Positions 23,601 through 31,131 of a DNA stretch of 64,000 bases are shown here, piece after piece. Numbering within the stretch: position 1 is the first letter of the stretch; the number at the start of each line of letters is the position of its first letter. The stretch spans positions 29,142 to 93,141 of the forward strand of contig NZ_JAGFVL010000044.1 in assembly GCF_017599345.1 (NCBI RefSeq), written 5' to 3'. The notes beneath the pieces were generated by a model. It was not told where the DNA came from, did no database searches, and saw only the letters and a list, made by a program, of their open reading frames with translations. Origin of the DNA: Gracilibacillus suaedae (GTDB taxonomy: Bacteria > Bacillota > Bacilli > Bacillales > Amphibacillaceae). The position numbers were made by a program, and so were the translations under genes.

Positions 23601-26503
23601 CAACAACGACAAATCCAGAGATAGTAACGATTGAAAGTAATTTGGATCATAGTCCTTTACGCTTAAATGTCGAAAAAAGTCAAATATTAAATGGAACATT
23701 TGTGCTAAAAGGTACATCCAACTTAGATCAACCTGCAGATATGAATATGCTTATTGATGGAAATCAAGTACCCACAAAATATCAAGCAATAGAACATGAA
23801 GCATACTTCGCTTTTGAAGTGAGTGGAATTCATACCTATTTCCAAAATGGTGTAACAATTGGTGACGAGATCATTCATATATTTGATGATTGGATGGCCC
23901 AATGGGAGACGATCACAGTACCGATAGATCCTCACTATCTGGAAATCGGAGAAAACACGATAACAATACGTGCCGGAAACAAAGCTACACCATGGGAAGG
24001 TGATCCAGGGGAGAATCGTGATGACTACAACTTACGCAATGTACGTCTCGTATTGGCTGATGGTACGATTCTAACAGATCCTAATCATCCAGATCCTGAA
24101 AATGTATTAGACATGGGTGATGATGGAACAAACCGGATTGCGGAGGATTTTACGTTTACTATTTCAGAAGACCACGCACAGTCCATTGCTTATGAGTGGG
24201 ATACAACAGAAGTAACAGATGGTGAGCACACAATAGAAGTAACCGATTCTAAAGAGACCATTCAAGAACAAGTACTTGTAGATAACACAGCTCCAAATAT
24301 TGAAGCTACAGTTGCAAATGAAGAAACATACAAAGGTACCTTTATAATTGATGCAGAGATTGATGATAATGTTGCTGGCGTGGATAGTTATCAAGCAAAA
24401 CTTGATGGAGAGGAGATAGATTTGCCTCTTGAAACTTCATCAGGTGAGCTTACAAATGGTGAGCATACATTAACCATTACAGCTACAGATCAAGTTGGAA
24501 ACAAAGCTACAAAAGAAATTACTTTTTATACAGTTGAAGAGAATCCAGAGGCACCAGAGAATCTATCAAACATCCAAGACGGTGATCCAACTTTAAAGGT
24601 ACTTGTTGATGACCCAATGGGAGACAAGATGGATGTTGGTTTCTATCAAGGATTCCAGTACAAACCTTCTGATACAGATGCCGTGGTATCTTATCAAGGT
24701 GCTTCAGCTGTGGAACCACCAAATACAAATGAAGTAGATGGCTCAACATTACTAGAAGAAGAGGATATATCACTGGTAGCCGAAAAAGATGGCGAATATT
24801 TGGTGAATGATGCAACAACAGAATTTCCATATCACCGCTTTGACGTAACACTTGATGATACAGTCAATGAAGATGATTTGGTTGAATTGGAATGGAGTGG
24901 TAATTCTCTAGAAGGTAGAAAAGTAACAATGTATGCATGGAATGTTGAGTCATCTAAGTGGGATATCGTGGATTATCAGATTGCCGGCGAAGAGGATTTT
25001 ATACTGAAAGGCGATGTCGAAGTTGCTTCATATAGTAAAGATCATCAAATTCAGGTTATGATTCAAGATGAAATACCTGCTAATCGGGATGAATATGACT
25101 ATACGTTTGTCTGGATGTCAGATACACAATATTATTCTGAGAGCTATCCCCACATTTTTGATCGCCAAACGGAATGGATTAAAGAACAGCAAGAAGAAAT
25201 GAAGATTGAGTATGTTTTTCATAGTGGAGATTTAGTAGATGAAGCAGATCAACCCAATCAATGGGAATATGCTGACGAGTATATGAGAACATTAGATGAT
25301 GCAGAAATTCCATATGGTGTTCTAGCTGGAAACCATGACGTATTACAAAAAACAGAAGACTATGCCGAATATTATAAATATTTCGGAGAAGATCGTTTTA
25401 ACGATAAGCCTTATTATGGAGGTTCATATCTAAATAATCGAGGTCATTATGACTTAATTTCTGTTGATGGCAACGACTATATTATGCTTTATTTAGGATG
25501 GGGGATTGATGATGAAGGTATCGCTTGGATGAACGAAGTATTAAGACAACATCCAGACCGTACTGCAATCTTAACGTTCCACGAATATTTGCAGGCCACT
25601 GGTACACGCCATCCATTAGGTGAAAAGCTATACCAGGAAGTAGTGCTTCCAAATGAAAATGTAGTAGCTGTTTTATCCGGTCATTATCATGAAGCACAAA
25701 CGTTAGTGGATGAAATCGATGATGATGGGGATGGTAATCCTGATCGTAAAGTTTATCAAATGTTAGCAGATTATCAAGCAGGCCCTGAAGGTGGTCAAGG
25801 CTATATGCGTCTGTTACATTTTGACACAGACAATAATCAAATATTTGTCAACACATATTCACCATATGTGGATGATTATAATTACTATAATAAGGATGAA
25901 TACCCTAATAAGGATGAATTCACTATTGATCTGGATTTAACAGCAAAAGAAAAACGAGTTGCGACGGACAGTTTTGTAGTGAATGTTTATACAGATCATG
26001 AAATAGGTAAGGTAGAAAATGTCGCGAGCGGAGATACGGCAGAAGTAACATGGGAAGGTCTTACAGAGGGAGAACAGTATTTTTGGTATGCTACATTGAC
26101 TGATAACTATACAGGTGAGAGTCGCTCACCTATCTGGTCTTTTGTCAAAGGTGAAGATGATACATCAGGAAATGACAAAGATAAGGACAAAGACAACGAA
26201 ACCGATAAAAATAAACCAGAGAAGCATCCGGATTCTAATACTGACTTAGATTCTGGTTCTGGTTTAAATAAAGAAGACAACGATAATAATCAAAGTGCAA
26301 AAAGTGATGACGTACAAGAAACGGAAGACGCAAGTAGTAAACAAGAAGACGAGAATAGTGATAGACAATCACCAACAGCAAGTAATGATCATTTTAATCT
26401 GCCAAGTACAGCAACGAACACCTTTCAAAATATAGCGCTAAGTATCATATTGCTAATCATTGGAACGATATTGTATGTCAGATATAGAAAACAGTTAAAT
26501 TAA
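20624..26503 (+). CDS. Giant surface protein: three lamin-tail/Ig units, metallophosphoesterase, LPSTA anchor
   Basis: A 1959-residue wall protein. Signal peptide 1-32 is followed by a Glu-rich acidic linker (about 35-137). Three tandem units of about 287 residues start near 140, 426 and 714, each a lamin-tail domain (LPPLLLTEIMPN, YPHLLITEISPN, LPPLLVTEIVPD) plus an Ig-like domain. Further beta domains span about 1010-1480. A calcineurin-like phosphoesterase follows (about 1488-1750: MSDTQYYSE, HSGDLVDE, GNHDV, GHYHEA). After it come an FN3-like domain, a charged low-complexity linker, and LPSTA (about 1925) with a hydrophobic helix and RYRK. It resembles B. subtilis YvnB. The LPxTA signal suggests a class D-like sortase, none being in this window. 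Predicted extracellular phosphatase or nuclease; substrate unknown. Confidence 0.88.
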   Translation: MRKKWTSRLSLLVIFLLIFTNVLAYGPIAYANTDEVIEQEETATEQNEETNLSEESLAGEKVEGDSSSTQEEQIHNEETETESQQDNEKEEAVNEEEASEENSQEEVTNSDEEVESTQEEATTEENSDKKLEAQSTIDYQTLPPLLLTEIMPNNDGSDNFEYFEVYNNSDQAVLLDYYTIALRYTDGSATDKNFDFPEVSIPAGETIVFWHNPEQLTVADFNAHYSTELTEDQIVSYQGTNFYNSGNRGVVIKDDNEDIVTNSYLEEDIASGKVVTYQYPTESIEMERYQTVTDPTPGTVEEEQIPEEKVIVEQLDKPVIDHTPVTEGKEGKAITITAELSSEGHKVTGTLHYLSEEGSFEQIDMTSVENNVYEATINSENVPSGELEYYITATNPQQRVRLPEVDSETFTIDVTSIDESKEDFQQYPHLLITEISPNTEGGGTDYFEYFELYNNTNQTLSFHQYAHIYYYTDSGREVQFKVPPVDIESQETLVFWYNNGNHSLEDFNNHFSTNLTSEQVIEVTDTTFPVFANGGNRALILRNASQEEVIYADYDGADNDNNGGVIQYKYPYEGTRMTKLETLAEPTPGMISDEQVPSEVVKIEEPEEDTTAPVITHESVTEAEAFSSVPIEAEVTDDLAIPDVTLFVKNGDSEYRSLSMSTDPDEPGKYKVEIPGIYVKSDLTYYIEATDGVNTKRTEEYTVSVLQDEVDTQSLPPLLVTEIVPDSTNVGTADGYEFIEIYNNTDQDIPFEHYKIQYRYGNDPASDVVWPSIPDDVVIPAGETLVFWIINGQNNDQTVADFNANYGSNLIENENIVRIESAGMANGSMRGLIVASNIGREYSTAYYNDLDTTDDTAPNKGIVYKYPSDDSNIMEKVSAATIDATPGAVEDYQVPTEPVQGEEDQTAPVVEDITSVDTINQTDDLDVTAEASDQEELKTVAIYYRTNANEDYKKALIEEGEDEGEFTYRIYAPEMIGNTEVEYYFVASDGENTTTTNPEIVTIESNLDHSPLRLNVEKSQILNGTFVLKGTSNLDQPADMNMLIDGNQVPTKYQAIEHEAYFAFEVSGIHTYFQNGVTIGDEIIHIFDDWMAQWETITVPIDPHYLEIGENTITIRAGNKATPWEGDPGENRDDYNLRNVRLVLADGTILTDPNHPDPENVLDMGDDGTNRIAEDFTFTISEDHAQSIAYEWDTTEVTDGEHTIEVTDSKETIQEQVLVDNTAPNIEATVANEETYKGTFIIDAEIDDNVAGVDSYQAKLDGEEIDLPLETSSGELTNGEHTLTITATDQVGNKATKEITFYTVEENPEAPENLSNIQDGDPTLKVLVDDPMGDKMDVGFYQGFQYKPSDTDAVVSYQGASAVEPPNTNEVDGSTLLEEEDISLVAEKDGEYLVNDATTEFPYHRFDVTLDDTVNEDDLVELEWSGNSLEGRKVTMYAWNVESSKWDIVDYQIAGEEDFILKGDVEVASYSKDHQIQVMIQDEIPANRDEYDYTFVWMSDTQYYSESYPHIFDRQTEWIKEQQEEMKIEYVFHSGDLVDEADQPNQWEYADEYMRTLDDAEIPYGVLAGNHDVLQKTEDYAEYYKYFGEDRFNDKPYYGGSYLNNRGHYDLISVDGNDYIMLYLGWGIDDEGIAWMNEVLRQHPDRTAILTFHEYLQATGTRHPLGEKLYQEVVLPNENVVAVLSGHYHEAQTLVDEIDDDGDGNPDRKVYQMLADYQAGPEGGQGYMRLLHFDTDNNQIFVNTYSPYVDDYNYYNKDEYPNKDEFTIDLDLTAKEKRVATDSFVVNVYTDHEIGKVENVASGDTAEVTWEGLTEGEQYFWYATLTDNYTGESRSPIWSFVKGEDDTSGNDKDKDKDNETDKNKPEKHPDSNTDLDSGSGLNKEDNDNNQSAKSDDVQETEDASSKQEDENSDRQSPTASNDHFNLPSTATNTFQNIALSIILLIIGTILYVRYRKQLN

Positions 26504-26513
26504 ATGATTTAGA

Positions 26514-26546
26514 AGGGATGCGATTATGTTGCATCTCTTTTTTTTG
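26514..26546 (+). terminator. Terminator after the surface protein gene
   Basis: AGGGATGC and GCATCTC(T) pair around GATTATGTT (one G-U), followed by TTTTTTTT. Confidence 0.75.
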
Positions 26547-26697
26547 CATTAACTATAAATTTTATCACGCTTCTAAGCGTATGTAAGCCCCCTCTGATCA
26601 TAGTCTCACTTTATGTCCAAAATGTAAGAAGTTAGGAAGCTTATTCGTTTAAATATGATTAACAATTGACCTAAACATTTCCAAAAAAATAATAGGG

Positions 26698-26726
26698 TTG
26701 TATTTTTGGATAGAATATTGTATGAT
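26698..26726 (+). promoter_or_regulatory. Sigma-A promoter of the S-box unit
   Basis: TTGTAT (-35), a 17-base spacer and TATGAT (-10) lie about 25 bases upstream of the riboswitch. Confidence 0.6.
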
Positions 26727-26751
26727 GTATTTATGGTAAAAATTGCATATA

Positions 26752-26890
26752 TTCTTATCCAGAGAGACGGAGGGATTTGGCCTTATGATGTCTCAGCAAC
26801 CAGTCATATCTGACACGGTGCTAATTCCAATAGATAAGAAGATTGACTTTCGTTTATGGTAAAGGCCTTCTTCTTAGAAGGTCTTTTTTT
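26752..26890 (+). promoter_or_regulatory. SAM-I (S-box) riboswitch with terminator
   Basis: The S-box consensus is plain: TTCTTATCCAGAGAGACGGA, GGGATTTGGCC, ATGATGTCTCAGCAACC, GACACGGTGCTAATTCC, and closing AGATAAGAA pairing with the 5' TTCTTATC. It is followed by the hairpin AAGGCCTTCT/AGAAGGTCTT with a T-run (26861-26890). Binding of S-adenosylmethionine should favour the terminator, so the downstream methionine-synthase-like gene is expressed when SAM is low. Confidence 0.95.
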
Positions 26891-26941
26891 ACTGGGTAAG
26901 ATATGCTGACCAAATTCATTTTTATGTTAAGGAGAGGTAAT

Positions 26942-28048
26942 ATGACAACAAAAACAGTAACAGCACCATTTCGAGCAGATCATGTCGGGAGCTTATTACG
27001 CCCGGAGAATTTACTGAAAGCGAGAAAGGATTTCGAGGAAGGTAATATTACGAGTGCACAGTTACGTAATGTGGAAAACAAAGAAATAGCTCATATCATT
27101 GATAAGCAGATTGAAGTAGGATTGAGTCTTGTTTCAGACGGAGAATTCCGCCGTCGTTTCTGGCATACAGACTTTTTAGAGCATTTAAATGGCATTGAAG
27201 GATATGTACCAGAAGTAGGATATATATTTCATGGGAATGAAGAAACAGAACGTTATAATATTCGGAATACAGGTAAAATTTCATTTAATCCTGATCATCC
27301 GTTTATCCAAGATTTTAAAGAATTTAATGCACTAGTAGATGGTCGAGCAGTTGCAAAACAAACCATTCCAAGTCCTAATCAGCTTTTCAACGAAGGAATT
27401 CGTGATGTTAGCATCTACCCGGATATTGAAGATTATGCCAACGATGTGATTCAAGCTTACCGTGATGCAGTAGCAGCATTTTATAATGCTGGTGTGCGTT
27501 ATTTACAGTTTGATGACGTTTATATAGCAGGGTTGTCATCACCTGATATTCCATTTAATGATGGTGAGTTTTCACGAGAATTTTTAATTGATCTGGCATT
27601 AAGAGTAGTTAATGGTGTGTTAGAAGATAAACCAAGTGATCTTGTTGTCACTACCCATTTATGCCGAGGAAACTATCGCTCCAATTGGGCTTTTGAAGGA
27701 AGCTATGATTTAATTGCTCCAACCCTATTCGCTAAGGAAAAAGTAGACGGTTTTTTCCTTGAATATGATGATGAACGCTCAGGTGGATTCAAGCCATTGG
27801 AACATATCCCAAATGATGGAGCGCGTGTGGTGCTTGGATTAGTTACATCAAAGAACGGCGAGCTGGAAGACAAAGAACAAATTAAAGCACGAGTGGAAGA
27901 AGCAGCAAAATATGTACCACTTGAGCAATTATGTCTAAGTCCTCAATGTGGTTTTGCATCTACTCACCATGGAAACAAATTAACCGAACAAGACCAGTGG
28001 AACAAACTCCAACACATTGTACAAATTACAAAAGAAATCTGGGGTTAA
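26942..28048 (+). CDS. Cobalamin-independent methionine synthase-like protein (MetE C-terminal domain, YxjG/YxjH type)
   Basis: A 368-residue single-domain relative of the catalytic half of MetE. Family marks are PFRADHVGSLLRP at the start, VSDGEFRRRFWHTDF, FDDVYIAG, THLCRGNY and the zinc-ligand Cys in LSPQCGFAST. B. subtilis YxjG and YxjH are close in length and are also S-box controlled. They are thought to methylate homocysteine from a short methyl donor, but the donor is unsettled. The ATG at 26942 follows AAGGAGAGGTAAT; the riboswitch confirms a role in sulfur amino-acid supply. Confidence 0.9.
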   Translation: MTTKTVTAPFRADHVGSLLRPENLLKARKDFEEGNITSAQLRNVENKEIAHIIDKQIEVGLSLVSDGEFRRRFWHTDFLEHLNGIEGYVPEVGYIFHGNEETERYNIRNTGKISFNPDHPFIQDFKEFNALVDGRAVAKQTIPSPNQLFNEGIRDVSIYPDIEDYANDVIQAYRDAVAAFYNAGVRYLQFDDVYIAGLSSPDIPFNDGEFSREFLIDLALRVVNGVLEDKPSDLVVTTHLCRGNYRSNWAFEGSYDLIAPTLFAKEKVDGFFLEYDDERSGGFKPLEHIPNDGARVVLGLVTSKNGELEDKEQIKARVEEAAKYVPLEQLCLSPQCGFASTHHGNKLTEQDQWNKLQHIVQITKEIWG

Positions 28049-28096
28049 GGAATTATCTTTTCTTATCGGTTGAATTCAATTGAATTATAAAGAACA

Positions 28097-28136
28097 GAAC
28101 CTTTGTTGCATTAATGGCAATGAAGGTTCTTTTTTG
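28097..28136 (+). terminator. Terminator after the methionine synthase-like gene
   Basis: GAACCTT(T)GTTGC and GGCAA(TG)AAGGTTC form a two-part stem, followed by TTTTTT. Confidence 0.85.
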
Positions 28137-28276
28137 TCTATAAGTCCCTTAACAAAAAATTAATGTCGCCATATACAGATAAACATAGAAAAATGTTGAA
28201 ATTAGTAGTTTATTTTTTCTGTAACAGGTTATTAGATTTATGTAAAAAAAAAATAGATAGAAAGGAAGTTGCACAA

Positions 28277-29503
28277 ATGTCAGATTTTATGAATCCATTT
28301 AACAACATGCTCAACGAATTGATCCATGCGGTCCCTAATGTTATTGGCGCACTTTTATTACTTGTATTAGCATGGGGTGTGGCAGCAATCGCAAAAGGAA
28401 TTGTAGAAAAAGTTTTTGTGAAATTAAGGGTACACAAAGGGCTGATAAAAACAAAAGTCGTAAATGATGAAGAACATGGGAAAAGTATACTTGCGGGAGC
28501 TGGGAAAGTTATCTACTTATTAGTATTTATTCTCTTCCTACCAGCCATATTAGATGCTCTCGAAATGAACTCCGTTTCATCTCCGATTTCCAATATGATG
28601 AATAAATTATTAGGATTTATTCCGAATATCATAGCAGCAGCTATTATACTTATTATTGGTTACATTATTGCCAAATTAGTGAAGGACCTATTAGAGAAAT
28701 TTTTGGTAAGTTTAAATATTGACAGATGGTTTCAAAAAGTAAAACCGGAGGGTAAGCAACCTGGTTCTGACTCCATCACAATATCTTCTGTTTTAGCTAA
28801 TATTGTGTTTATTCTTATTGTAATACCAATTGTCACTATTGCATTAGATACATTGGAAATGCAAGCTATTGCTAATCCAATTACATCGGTGCTAAACCAA
28901 GTGCTAACCATTATTCCAAATCTGTTTGTAGCAATTATATTAATAATTGCAGGTTACTATCTTGCTAATTTACTTGGCAATTTATTAACTAATCTGTTGA
29001 AAGGGGCAGGAATTAATAATATCTATTCAATCTTAAACCTGAAAACAGATGACAAAGGTATATCTTTTGACTTATCCAAAGTGTTAGGTACAGCTGTAAA
29101 AGTATTGATTCTATTATTCTTTACTGTAGAGGCGTTAAATCTGTTACATCTAGATGTATTGAATAAGATTGGCACAGCAGTCATTACTTATATACCTTTT
29201 CTTGTTAGTGGCTTACTAATTTTAGGAGGAGGATTATTATTAGGTCACTTCTTAGCGAACGTGATCAAGAAGTATACTAATAGTGGTTTATCAGCTTCTA
29301 TTGTAAAATATATTGTGATCGTGTTCGCAGTATTTATGACATTAGATCAATTACAGTTTGCGACATCCATCGTAAATTTAGCATTTGTCTTAATATTAGG
29401 TGGTTTAATGGTAGCATTTGCGATTTCATTCGGCATTGGCGGACGAGATTTTGCGCGCAATCAACTAGCAAAATTAAATGCTAAGATGAATAATGAAGAT
29501 TAA
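28277..29503 (+). CDS. Mechanosensitive channel-like protein with repeated conserved TM helices
   Basis: A 408-residue, very hydrophobic protein. Four or five copies of the conserved helix repeat of MscS-related proteins are visible, each with an IPNIIAAAIILIIGY-type or IPFLVSGLLILGGGL-type segment, near residues 15-40, 115-135, 210-235 and 305-330. The C-terminus has FAISFGIGGRDFARNQL, as in this family's small-conductance channel relatives, but the MscS pore/beta domain is absent. Likely a membrane protein involved in osmotic response. AAAGGAAGTTGCACAA precedes the ATG at 28277. Confidence 0.78.
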   Translation: MSDFMNPFNNMLNELIHAVPNVIGALLLLVLAWGVAAIAKGIVEKVFVKLRVHKGLIKTKVVNDEEHGKSILAGAGKVIYLLVFILFLPAILDALEMNSVSSPISNMMNKLLGFIPNIIAAAIILIIGYIIAKLVKDLLEKFLVSLNIDRWFQKVKPEGKQPGSDSITISSVLANIVFILIVIPIVTIALDTLEMQAIANPITSVLNQVLTIIPNLFVAIILIIAGYYLANLLGNLLTNLLKGAGINNIYSILNLKTDDKGISFDLSKVLGTAVKVLILLFFTVEALNLLHLDVLNKIGTAVITYIPFLVSGLLILGGGLLLGHFLANVIKKYTNSGLSASIVKYIVIVFAVFMTLDQLQFATSIVNLAFVLILGGLMVAFAISFGIGGRDFARNQLAKLNAKMNNED

Positions 29504-29507
29504 GGTG

Positions 29508-29539
29508 AAAAGCCATTAGCCTAGTGCTGATGGCTTTTT
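29508..29539 (+). terminator. Terminator after the channel-like gene
   Basis: AAAGCCATTAG and CTGATGGCTTT pair around CCTAGTG, followed by TTTG. Confidence 0.8.
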
Positions 29540-29629
29540 GTTTGGATTAACTGAGGCGACTACACGATTACATTTCTATCCAGTTATGTTAGAATGAGAA
29601 TACATTATCCATATAAAAGAGGTTGTAAG

Positions 29630-30460
29630 ATGAGGCGTGGTCGTATGTTTTTATTTATATTTATGCTAGTTGTTGTTTTAAGTGGGGGTGCAAAAATATA
29701 TCATGATACAAATTTATTTAAGGTTGAAAACTTGGAGATAACTACATCAAAGTTAGATAGGGATCAATCTTTTACTGTGTTGCAATTAACGGATTTACAT
29801 AATAAACAGTTTGGTGATAATAATGCGAAATTATTGAATAAAATAGAACAGTTAGATGCTGATGTTATCGTTATTACAGGAGATTTAATTGATCGGAAAA
29901 CAGATGATTTACAGTTTAGTTTGGAGTTTGCGGACAAATTAACCATGATTAATCCTGATATTTATTTCGTAACTGGTAACCATGAATGGGAGAATCCCTT
30001 GAAGGAATCATTTATTCAAGGACTTAATGACAAAGGGATTCGTATAATAGATAATCAAAACAGCGTGATTAAACTGGAGGAGATTTCTTTTCAATTGGTA
30101 GGTGTAGGTGATCCCTCAACCAATCATGATGATATGGAGCTTGCTATGTCAGGTTTAAATGAGGATGATATGACAATCCTATTATCACACGCACCTGATT
30201 TATCTCGTGCGAAGTATCCAGAGCCGGTTGATGTGATATTAAGTGGTCATACCCACGGAGGTCAAATACGTATTCCGTTGATTGGAGGAGTTGTTGCTCC
30301 AGATCAGGGGTTTTTTCCAAAATATGATCAAGGATTATTTAATATAAATGAACATCAACAATTATACATCGATAGTGGGCTTGGTACGAGTGTGATGGAT
30401 GTGAGAATGTTTAATCAAAGTCAGATGACACTGATTAAAGTAAAGGGTGTCGGTATATGA
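29630..30460 (+). CDS. Membrane-anchored metallophosphoesterase (YkuE-like)
   Basis: A 276-residue calcineurin-like phosphoesterase with an N-terminal hydrophobic anchor (residues about 4-22). Metal-site motifs occur in order: QLTDLHNKQFG, VITGDLIDRKT, TGNHEWENP, LLSHAPD and SGHTHGGQIRIP. Relatives include YkuE and LpxH-like YaeI proteins that act on lipid head groups at the membrane; the substrate here is unknown. AAGAGGTTGTAAG precedes the ATG at 29630. Its stop overlaps the start of the CPBP protease gene (ATGA), so the two are translationally coupled. Confidence 0.88.
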   Translation: MRRGRMFLFIFMLVVVLSGGAKIYHDTNLFKVENLEITTSKLDRDQSFTVLQLTDLHNKQFGDNNAKLLNKIEQLDADVIVITGDLIDRKTDDLQFSLEFADKLTMINPDIYFVTGNHEWENPLKESFIQGLNDKGIRIIDNQNSVIKLEEISFQLVGVGDPSTNHDDMELAMSGLNEDDMTILLSHAPDLSRAKYPEPVDVILSGHTHGGQIRIPLIGGVVAPDQGFFPKYDQGLFNINEHQQLYIDSGLGTSVMDVRMFNQSQMTLIKVKGVGI

Positions 30461-31116
30461 AACGATTAATGTTGTTCGTTGTTCTTGCCTGTCTTGCGAT
30501 GGCAGCAATTGAACTATATATTGCTCCTAACTATTTAGTCAAATCTATATGTAAGTTGTTGCTTTTCTTGTTCATTCCTTACTTATATATTCGATTTGTT
30601 GCCCATTTGTCGTTTAAAGATATATTTTCTTCTAAAATGAAATATATGAAATTACCAATTATTCTTGCAAGTGGTGCTTCCATCATTATATTATCGTTGT
30701 ATTGGATCATTGGTAGTTTCTTCGATTTTTCGAATGTGACCGTTATGTTGGAAGATAACATGGCAATTGATAAAAGTAACTTTCTTTTTGTTGCGATCTA
30801 TATTGTACTCGTTAATTCATTGTTAGAGGAATTTTTCTTTCGTGGCTTTGCCTTTTTAGCCTTATTAAAAATGACGACAAGATGGGTGGCATACCTTTTT
30901 AGCGCTGGAATGTTTGCTCTCTATCATATTGCGATGATGACGGATTGGTTTTCTATTTACTTGTTTGTCGTTATTCTGTTCAGTTTATTTGTTGCAGGTT
31001 ACCTATTTAATAAATTAGATGAGAAAGCAGACAGTATACTGCCATCATGGCTTGTTCACATCAGTGCGAATATTTCCATCAATCTGATTGGAATGATGTT
31101 ATTTGGAATCATTTAA
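30457..31116 (+). CDS. CPBP-family intramembrane metalloprotease
   Basis: A 219-residue protein with about six to eight membrane helices and the Abi/CPBP (Rce1-like) signature LLEEFFFRGFAFL (Glu-Glu-x3-Arg, near residue 127), followed by a His in ALYHIAMM and a helix ending HISANISIN. These proteases act in the bilayer on membrane or prenylated substrates; in bacteria they often serve bacteriocin immunity or regulated proteolysis. It is coupled to the upstream phosphoesterase by a 4-base overlap. No substrate can be deduced. Confidence 0.85.
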   Translation: MKRLMLFVVLACLAMAAIELYIAPNYLVKSICKLLLFLFIPYLYIRFVAHLSFKDIFSSKMKYMKLPIILASGASIIILSLYWIIGSFFDFSNVTVMLEDNMAIDKSNFLFVAIYIVLVNSLLEEFFFRGFAFLALLKMTTRWVAYLFSAGMFALYHIAMMTDWFSIYLFVVILFSLFVAGYLFNKLDEKADSILPSWLVHISANISINLIGMMLFGII

Positions 31117-31131
31117 GTGAATGGATCTAAG

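Noticed and set aside
20624..26503. Minus-strand frames of 60-110 codons inside the giant gene
   Set aside because: All are shadows of a single well-supported frame with domain matches throughout.
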